Origin: a virus
IMG/VR virus record: IMGVR_UViG_3300046777_002051
Location: 1 to 21,569 of that record
Length of the DNA: 21,569 nucleotides
Reading direction: 5' to 3' (one strand)
Numbering within the stretch: position 1 is the first letter of the stretch; each line of letters opens with the position of its first letter. Positions 18,193 through 21,569 of this stretch are shown in pieces. The notes under the pieces were generated by a model. That model did not search any database, was not told where the DNA came from, and worked only from the letters and a program-made list of their open reading frames with translations. The translations under genes and the position numbers were made by a program.

Positions 18193-18276
18193 GGACCGGT
18201 GACCCGAGTGGCGATGGGCGCGGACTTTTAATCCGCTATACAAACACCGTGGGTTCGAGTCCCACCCGGTCCTCCA
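18193..18276 (+). tRNA. tRNA-Lys (anticodon TTT), atypical
   Basis: 84 bases with encoded CCA. Acceptor GGACCGG/CCGGTCC. D stem CCC/GGG with a long loop. Anticodon arm GCGGA-CTTTTAA-TCCGC. T arm GTGGG-TTCGAGT-CCCAC. The variable region TATACAAACACC is 12 bases without a stem, unusual for tRNA-Lys, and the D arm (GACCCGAGTGG) resembles Ser/Leu tRNAs. Its body is complementary to its own leader. It may be a converted class II tRNA; the anticodon reading assumes the symmetric 5-7-5 arm. Confidence 0.75.
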
Positions 18277-18418
18277 ACTGTGGTAAGGAAAGTGAACTGA
18301 AAGCCATCCTAGGTCACGGCAAATAAGTTCTGGCGGACAGATCATCCGCTAAAAGGAGAATGGGATGCCCTTTGTTTGGATGTTGGGCTGATACCTCACC
18401 TGCCACAAAACAGATCAA
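18277..18418 (+). other. 142-base non-coding stretch, partly foldable
   Basis: No convincing gene. A perfect hairpin GCGGA-CAGATCA-TCCGC (near 18333-18349) looks like an anticodon arm but lacks U33. TGTGG (18279-18283) faces CCACA near 18413-18417. A short frame MPFVWMLG (from 18365) follows GGAG, but is probably chance. Confidence 0.4.
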
Positions 18419-18488
18419 CCTTGGTATGGCAAAGTGCTGTCTGATGAGCTCCATTCTAAGTGCGGTGCAATTCCGACACCAAGGGCCA
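18419..18488 (+). ncRNA. Short tRNA-like RNA with perfect acceptor stem
   Basis: Acceptor CCTTGGT (18419-18425) pairs perfectly with ACCAAGG (18478-18484), then G and CCA. The whole is only 70 bases, shorter than usual. A CGG/CCG T-arm candidate has loop TGCAATT rather than TTCRANN, and the anticodon arm is weak (possibly CTCCATT). TGCCA just upstream can pair with TGGCA inside, again with the acceptor strand in the loop. It is probably a degenerate or minimal tRNA. Confidence 0.45.
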
Positions 18489-18498
18489 AATTTAGACT

Positions 18499-18680
18499 GG
18501 ACTTATTTCGTCTGTGGTAGATAGCGGAACTGCAGTCTGCGACCAGATGAAAGTAGTTTATTAGTAGAACGGCGAGTCGATTCCCCTTGCTCTGGTGAGA
18601 AACAGAGTCGACGGGTTTCAGTGATCCGGTGTGAGGTGCGATGCCTCACCTTTTGTTTCTACCACAGACGAAATAAGTCC
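18499..18680 (+). ncRNA. 182-base structured RNA closed by a perfect 23-bp stem
   Basis: Bases 18499-18521 are the exact inverse complement of 18658-18680 (ends GGACTTATTT and AAATAAGTCC). Inside are GTCGA/TCGAC (18576-18580/18608-18612) stacked on CTCTG/CAGAG (18590-18594/18603-18607) across a 9-base bulge, an arm GCGGA/TCTGC near 18524, and GTGAGGT/GCCTCAC (18631-18637/18643-18649) followed by TTTT. No open frame of note crosses it. It belongs to no RNA family I recognise. Confidence 0.6.
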
Positions 18681-18693
18681 TAATACCACAATT

Positions 18694-18896
18694 GAGGTGA
18701 CGACCCGAGCGTAAGCGTCCATGGCGTGAGAAGCTAAGATAATTAAATGTGCAGATGGTTTCGCACAGCCTCAAACTAATTTGTATGTGTGCCGTAACAG
18801 GTAAACGGGGATGTAGTAGCAGCGCGGAACGGGCAAAATACTATGAGGCACCTAGTGATCATAGAGTTGTGGGTTCGAGTCCCACCACCTCCACCA
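18694..18896 (+). ncRNA. 203-base RNA with tRNA 3' half (T arm and CCA)
   Basis: GAGGTG (18694-18699) pairs with CACCTC (18886-18891), and the end reads C, A, CCA. A perfect T arm GTGGG-TTCGAGT-CCCAC (18869-18885) abuts the acceptor strand. Between the ends lie hairpins TGTGC/GCACA (18748-18752/18763-18767), CCGT/ACGG (18792-18795/18805-18808) and CTATGA/TCATAG (18841-18846/18859-18864). The size exceeds a class II tRNA by about 115 bases. Possibilities are a tRNA with an insert or a short tmRNA-like RNA. No clear tag frame or P2 helix was found. Confidence 0.5.
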
Positions 18897-19005
18897 AATT
18901 CTGAGAATTGTGCTAGAGCTTGTTCACTCTACAGTCTGTGAAGTCAGACCGCATACAATATATGATCTTCACGCCTCTTATGAAAGCGCAACAGGAGATC
19001 GCAAC
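18897..19005 (+). other. 109-base leader of tRNA-Val
   Basis: No gene is seen. GTCTG-TGAAGT-CAGAC makes a small hairpin, and GTGAAG and CTTCAC about 30 bases apart are an alternative inverted repeat. Unlike the Tyr and Lys leaders, no long complement to the downstream tRNA is found. Confidence 0.35.
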
Positions 19006-19080
19006 AGTCGCGTAGCTCAGTGGTAGAGCACCACCTTGACATGGTGGGTGTCGTTGGTTCGATCCCAACCGTGACTACCA
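19006..19080 (+). tRNA. tRNA-Val (anticodon GAC)
   Basis: Acceptor AGTCGCG/CGTGACT (one G-U), A, encoded CCA. D arm GCTC-AGTGGTA-GAGC, anticodon arm CCACC-TTGACAT-GGTGG, T arm TTGG-TTCGATC-CCAA. The HAD phosphatase gene starts 14 bases later. Confidence 0.92.
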
Positions 19081-19094
19081 AATCGGAGAGTGTG

Positions 19095-19517
19095 ATGAAA
19101 GTTCTGTTTCTTGATGTTGACGGTGTACTGAACACTTTTAAGACGGGCGGGCTATATACACTGACTAAGACTAAACTTAAGTTGCTCCAAGAGATTGTAG
19201 AAGCAACTGATTGCAAGATTGTACTTTCTAGCACATGGCGAAAAGATGATTATGCATTTCGTAAGCTGATTAAAGCTCTCAGTTATCGTGGCATGACTAT
19301 CATGTCAAAGACTCCAGTTATATATTCTGGTCCTAGAGGATTAGAGATTGCAAACTGGATCGTAGAAAATGGTAATGTCGATAGATATGCCATTCTTGAT
19401 GACAATAGTGATATGTTAGATAATCAACTGCGAAACTTTTTTCAGACAGACGGTGATTATGGTTTGACAAAGACCATAGCTCATCGTATAATACAACACT
19501 TGAATACAGTCACGTAG
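19095..19517 (+). CDS. HAD phosphatase of the Swiss-Army-Knife RNA-repair type
   Basis: 140 aa. The ATG at 19095 has CGGAGAG upstream and follows tRNA-Val. An upstream in-frame ATG lies in the tRNA and is rejected. Motif I is FLDVDGVLN (about residues 5-13), with both catalytic aspartates. Motif II is IVLSSTWR (about 39-46). The motif IV area is YAILDDNSD (about 98-106). This compact pattern matches the HAD domain of Swiss Army Knife RNA-repair proteins (HAD_SAK group). The enzyme would remove phosphates from nucleic-acid ends or small substrates. Location between tRNA-Val and tRNA-Arg fits a tRNA-repair role (inference). Its stop codon TAG is supplied by bases 8-10 of tRNA-Arg. Confidence 0.78.
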   Translation: MKVLFLDVDGVLNTFKTGGLYTLTKTKLKLLQEIVEATDCKIVLSSTWRKDDYAFRKLIKALSYRGMTIMSKTPVIYSGPRGLEIANWIVENGNVDRYAILDDNSDMLDNQLRNFFQTDGDYGLTKTIAHRIIQHLNTVT

Positions 19518-19584
19518 CGCAACTGAATAGCGCATCGGTCTACGAAACCGAGGGTTGGGAGTTTGAGTCTCTCCGTGACTGCCA
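19508..19584 (+). tRNA. tRNA-Arg (anticodon ACG)
   Basis: 77 bases with encoded CCA. Acceptor AGTCACG/CGTGACT, G discriminator. D arm GCGC/GCGC, anticodon arm TCGGT-CTACGAA-ACCGA, T arm GGGAG-TTTGAGT-CTCTC. A34 would need deamination to inosine by host TadA. The first 10 bases overlap the HAD gene, whose stop is the tRNA's T8-A9-G10. Confidence 0.9.
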
Positions 19585-19590
19585 TAAATA
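19583..19590 (+). promoter_or_regulatory. Candidate late-type promoter
   Basis: CATAAATA, one mismatch from the T4 late consensus TATAAATA, overlaps the tRNA-Arg CCA end and lies 26 bases before the 19616 start. It matches the motif found upstream of the holin gene. Confidence 0.4.
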
Positions 19591-19615
19591 CCCAGTCTTA
19601 AACATGGAGACTAAT

Positions 19616-19876
19616 ATGTTTAGCTGGATTAAAAACAGAAATATCGTCGTCAACGTCATACTCGTCACTGTCGTTGTGACACTCTGCATTGTTGTTGCTA
19701 GCATGGTTGGTTCACTGCTGCATGCACTGCTTGATCCTGCAGTCGACAACAAGGACATATTTGCAATTATAGGACCTGCGTTTAGCACGATCATTGGTGC
19801 TTTTGTTGGATTGCTCGGTGGTCTTTCTATTACTAGAAAGCCAACAGACGATCCTTCTGCAGAACAAAATGAATAA
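19616..19876 (+). CDS. Two-TM membrane protein, 86 aa
   Basis: The ATG at 19616 has GGAG six bases upstream; the in-frame ATG at 19604 contains that ribosome site and is less likely. The protein starts MFSWIKNRNIVVNVILVTVV, with a hydrophobic helix to about residue 32. After a polar loop (DPAVDNKD) comes a second hydrophobic, Gly-rich helix (IIGPAFSTIIGAFVGLLGGL). It ends in a polar tail. The GxxxG-rich second helix suggests helix packing and oligomers. It ends three bases before tRNA-Glu. A holin-like or envelope role is possible but unsupported. Confidence 0.65.
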   Translation: MFSWIKNRNIVVNVILVTVVVTLCIVVASMVGSLLHALLDPAVDNKDIFAIIGPAFSTIIGAFVGLLGGLSITRKPTDDPSAEQNE

Positions 19877-19879
19877 GAT

Positions 19880-19955
19880 GGCACCTTCGTCTATCGGTTT
19901 AGGATAAGAGACTTTCAATCTCCAGAGACGGGTTCGACTCCCGTAGGTGCTACCA
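19880..19955 (+). tRNA. tRNA-Glu (anticodon TTC)
   Basis: Acceptor GGCACCT/AGGTGCT (first pair G-U), A, encoded CCA. Anticodon arm GAGA-CTTTCAA-TCTC, T arm ACGGG-TTCGACT-CCCGT. It is the last tRNA of the cluster and is separated by three bases from the upstream membrane-protein gene. Confidence 0.9.
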
Positions 19956-19958
19956 AAA

Positions 19959-19990
19959 AGATTTATGAAGGTTTTATGAACCTTTGATGT
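19959..19990 (+). promoter_or_regulatory. Pho-box-like direct repeats before pstS
   Basis: TTTATGA occurs at 19962 and 19973, exactly 11 bases apart, with a weaker third unit TTGATGT at 19984. On the other strand this reads TTCATAAAACCTTCATAAA, close to the 11-bp-spaced TCATAAA half-sites of PhoB boxes. The same bases also form the hairpin AAGGTT-TTATG-AACCTT, which is an alternative explanation. Confidence 0.45.
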
Positions 19991-19996
19991 CCAAAC

Positions 19997-20004
19997 TCTA
20001 AATA
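19997..20004 (+). promoter_or_regulatory. Candidate late-type promoter for pstS
   Basis: TCTAAATA differs by one base from the T4 late consensus and lies about 46 bases before the pstS ATG. The same octamer recurs at 21555-21562. It could combine with the upstream Pho-like repeats, or be chance in AT-rich DNA. Confidence 0.35.
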
Positions 20005-20023
20005 TTTCTATGGGGAGAACCCA

Positions 20024-20053
20024 ATGAAATGTTTTGATGAGGATACAACATGA
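20024..20053 (+). CDS. Nine-codon leader peptide overlapping pstS
   Basis: ATG at 20024 is seven bases after GGGGAGA and codes MKCFDEDTT; the TGA overlaps the pstS ATG as ATGA. The ribosome site is stronger than that of pstS itself (GAGGA at 20038). Translation of this leader would end exactly on the pstS start, so it may couple or regulate pstS translation. Confidence 0.45.
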   Translation: MKCFDEDTT

Positions 20054-21048
20054 AGTTAGCACTTGCTATAGGATTTACACTACTCTCTATCGTCTCTGCT
20101 GTTGCTCGAGATAATGTTACAGTTACTGGCTCGAGCACAGTTTTCCCTTTCACATCGCTCGCAGCTGAAAACTACGCAACATCGTACAATGCTGCATCGC
20201 CTGTTGTAGAGTCAATTGGCACTGGCGCTGGCGTCAAGTTGTTCTGTAGTGGTGTATCAGAAGAGACTGCAGACATCGTTGGAGCATCTCGTCCCCTTAA
20301 GAAGGATGAAGCTGAGACATGTGCAGCTAATAATGTAACACCAATTGAAGTCAAGATTGGTTATGATGGCATCGTGTTCGCAACAGCAACAAACGGTCCT
20401 GATCTTACAATTGAACCATCCGACATCTACAAGGCCCTTGCTGCCAATCTAGTGATCGATGGTAAGTTGGTTCCAAATCCATATACCAATCTAAGAGAAA
20501 TAAACCCAGCATTTCCTGATTGGAAGATTAGCTTCTTCATTCCAGGTGAAAAGCACGGCACTCGTGAAGTGTTTGAGAAAGAAGTGCTAGAAGCTGGTTG
20601 TAATAAAGAAGAATTAATGGCTGCTGGTGTCAGTAAAGATGATGTTAGCAAGCAGTGCGTCGCAGTTCGTAAGGATGGATATATATCCGATATTGATGGC
20701 GACTACTCAGAAACGCTTGCTAGAATTACTGCTGATCCACAGTCCATAGGTGTTTTTGGCTTTTCATTCTTTGTCGAAAACACCGACCTGATTAAGGTTG
20801 CCCCTGTTGAAGGGATCGTACCATCACTTGAGACAATTGCATCTGGTGAGTACCCAGTTTCACGCCCACTGTTCGTCTATGTGAAGAAGGAACACGTTGG
20901 CCAGATTGTTGGCCTCGAAGACTACCTGACAGAGCTGACGTCTGACGGAGCAATTGGACCTGATGGCTATCTGATTGATATTGGCCTGATCCCACTGCCC
21001 GACGATGAACGCGCTGCCGTTCAGCAGGTAATCACAAACCTCAAGTAA
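20050..21048 (+). CDS. pstS: Phosphate ABC-transporter substrate-binding protein PstS
   Basis: 332 aa, full length for the family. A signal peptide (MKLALAIGFTLLSIVSAVA, about residues 1-19) directs it to the periplasm. The phosphate loop VTGSSTVFPFTSLAAE lies at about 24-39. A second ligand element, GTGAGVKLFCSGVSEETADI (about 57-76), is followed by VGASRPLK. Other family-like parts are GYDGIVFATA, a GEKHGTREVFEKEVL region and IGVFGFSFF. It would bind phosphate and feed the host PstABC importer; phage pstS genes are known from cyanophages. Both leader features suggest phosphate-linked or late control. The gene is intact. Confidence 0.95.
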   Translation: MKLALAIGFTLLSIVSAVARDNVTVTGSSTVFPFTSLAAENYATSYNAASPVVESIGTGAGVKLFCSGVSEETADIVGASRPLKKDEAETCAANNVTPIEVKIGYDGIVFATATNGPDLTIEPSDIYKALAANLVIDGKLVPNPYTNLREINPAFPDWKISFFIPGEKHGTREVFEKEVLEAGCNKEELMAAGVSKDDVSKQCVAVRKDGYISDIDGDYSETLARITADPQSIGVFGFSFFVENTDLIKVAPVEGIVPSLETIASGEYPVSRPLFVYVKKEHVGQIVGLEDYLTELTSDGAIGPDGYLIDIGLIPLPDDERAAVQQVITNLK

Positions 21049-21051
21049 CTG

Positions 21052-21080
21052 TTGCCTTCTTCTGCCCTACCCTGTATACT
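21052..21080 (+). promoter_or_regulatory. Early-type promoter downstream of pstS
   Basis: TTGCCT (21052-21057), a 17-base spacer and TATACT (21075-21080), starting three bases after the pstS stop. AACTG precedes the -35 as in the other early promoters. AAAGGAG and the ATG at 21110 follow. Confidence 0.7.
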
Positions 21081-21109
21081 TGTCTCCGTAATCACAAAGG
21101 AGCATGTAG

Positions 21110-21325
21110 ATGGGTAGGGCACTTGAAGAAGTTCTCAACAAGATTGAAGACAAGATGGTTGAACTCCAGCATCTTGCAGAAAACAATCTCCACCTCACAC
21201 AGCCTCAAGATGTTCAAAACATTCTTGACTTCATCTACCTCTACTGGAAATATGTCCCCGAAGGCGACCAAGAGTACGCTGATGCCGTCCAGTGGGCAAT
21301 GAAACATGGTAATAAGTGGAAATGA
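21110..21325 (+). CDS. Hypothetical phage protein, 71 aa
   Basis: AAAGGAG lies about 9 bases before the ATG. The product (MGRALEEVLNKIEDKMVELQ...) starts with a long helix of coiled-coil type, then TQPQDVQNILDFIYLYWKYV, and ends with a basic WAMKHGNKWK. It is a small helical protein with no recognised family. Its stop overlaps the next ATG (ATGA). Confidence 0.6.
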   Translation: MGRALEEVLNKIEDKMVELQHLAENNLHLTQPQDVQNILDFIYLYWKYVPEGDQEYADAVQWAMKHGNKWK

Positions 21326-21525
21326 ACGATAACGAGCCAAAGCCAATTTACGGCTGGAAATATAAAAAAGCGCTCGAGCAGTACATCCGCGAAGAGCGTG
21401 CAAAGCTTGATATCAAGCCATATGGTATGATGGGCAATTGGGCCTTTGCTCTCAGGAAAGAACGTGAGTTCAAGGCGATGTGGGACGAAGCCTGGGCAAA
21501 AGAAAAAGACGACAGCTTCGAATAG
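21322..21525 (+). CDS. Hypothetical phage protein, 67 aa
   Basis: The start is in the ATGA overlap; a GTG at 21316 is the alternative. The product (MNDNEPKPIYGWKYKKALEQ...) is helical and highly charged, with YIREERAKLDIKPYGMMGNW in the middle and KAMWDEAWAKEKDDSFE at the end. The early-gene style continues here. A promoter starts at its stop codon. Confidence 0.6.
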   Translation: MNDNEPKPIYGWKYKKALEQYIREERAKLDIKPYGMMGNWAFALRKEREFKAMWDEAWAKEKDDSFE

Positions 21526-21562
21526 CTGTTGACCTTCTCCCGTGTTTGACGTATTCTAAATA
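21513..21562 (+). promoter_or_regulatory. Early-type promoter at window edge
   Basis: TTGACC (21529-21534), a 17-base spacer and TATTCT (21552-21557), preceded by TCGAATAGCTG as in promoters P1, P3 and P4. TCTAAATA (21555-21562) overlaps the -10 and equals the late-type motif before pstS, so the site may be read early and late. The gene it serves lies beyond the window. Confidence 0.65.
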
Positions 21563-21569
21563 CACAGTC

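Noticed and set aside
17806-18345. Open frames crossing tRNA-Ile, tRNA-Trp, tRNA-Gln and tRNA-Lys on both strands
   Set aside because: They run through intact tRNA genes and their products are translated tRNA sequence.
18440-18480. CTGATGAG resembling a hammerhead ribozyme core
   Set aside because: No GAAA partner with matching stems II and III and no cleavage triplet in place was found.
18694-18896. Full tmRNA (ssrA) call
   Set aside because: The ends and ATGTAGTA are suggestive, but no tag frame, P2 helix or pseudoknot set could be traced, so it is left as an unclassified RNA.
18277-18896. Group I or group II intron in a tRNA
   Set aside because: Segments between tRNA halves are too short for group I, and no P7/G-site or domain V pattern is visible.
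19020-19094. Upstream ATG extending the HAD gene
   Set aside because: The extension would be coded by tRNA-Val; the ATG at 19095 has a good ribosome site and begins at the HAD motif I strand.
19967-19988. Intrinsic terminator after tRNA-Glu (AAGGTT-TTATG-AACCTT)
   Set aside because: The stem is only 6 bp, AT-rich and lacks a T-run, so it is not listed as a terminator.
1-21569. CRISPR array, insertion sequence or integrase attachment site
   Set aside because: No regularly spaced repeats, transposase or integrase motifs, or att-like duplications were seen.

Overview
The window looks like part of the genome of a lytic T4-superfamily myovirus. The family B DNA polymerase (gp43), UvsX recombinase and DnaB-type helicase (gp41) occur in that order, split by small conserved genes as in cyanophage-like T4 relatives. 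Three things point to an alphaproteobacterial host: a DUF1127 microprotein, a GTA-type 3TM holin, and a ROSE-like leader on the small heat-shock gene. The host assignment is inference.

Layout. (1) 1-9508: about 30 small, tightly packed plus-strand genes, many with ATGA or TGATG overlaps. The left edge cuts a DUF932 gene. Short operons are each headed by a sigma70-type promoter, and four of these promoters in the window (three of them in this block) share the extended -35 element AATAGCTGTTG. Nearly all products are unknown; recognisable ones are an Api92-like protein, a Zn-ribbon-like protein, several one- or two-TM peptides, and a tandemly duplicated module (5906-7281). A lone tRNA-Met lies at 8952. 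(2) 9495-9875: a minus-strand holin with a late-type promoter. (3) 10040-10793: hsp20 with a probable RNA thermometer, a DUF1127 gene and a strong terminator. (4) 10798-17154: replication and recombination genes 43, uvsX and 41, followed by a possible DNA-binding protein. (5) 17313-19955: a terminator, then nine convincing tRNA genes mixed with at least four tRNA-like or strongly folded RNAs and a HAD phosphatase of the RNA-repair type. (6) 19998-21569: a phosphate-binding PstS gene with Pho-box-like repeats and a 9-codon leader, then two small early-type genes and a promoter at the right edge.

How the genes fit together. Early promoters drive host-takeover peptides and replication genes. The tRNA block, HAD phosphatase, DUF1127 protein and Hsp20 would support RNA supply, RNA repair and protein folding. 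PstS would support phosphate capture during infection.

The most unusual part is the tRNA locus. Leaders of tRNA-Tyr and tRNA-Lys(TTT) are complementary to the bodies of their own tRNAs, and several long perfect stems enclose sequence that codes for no protein and fits no ordinary tRNA.
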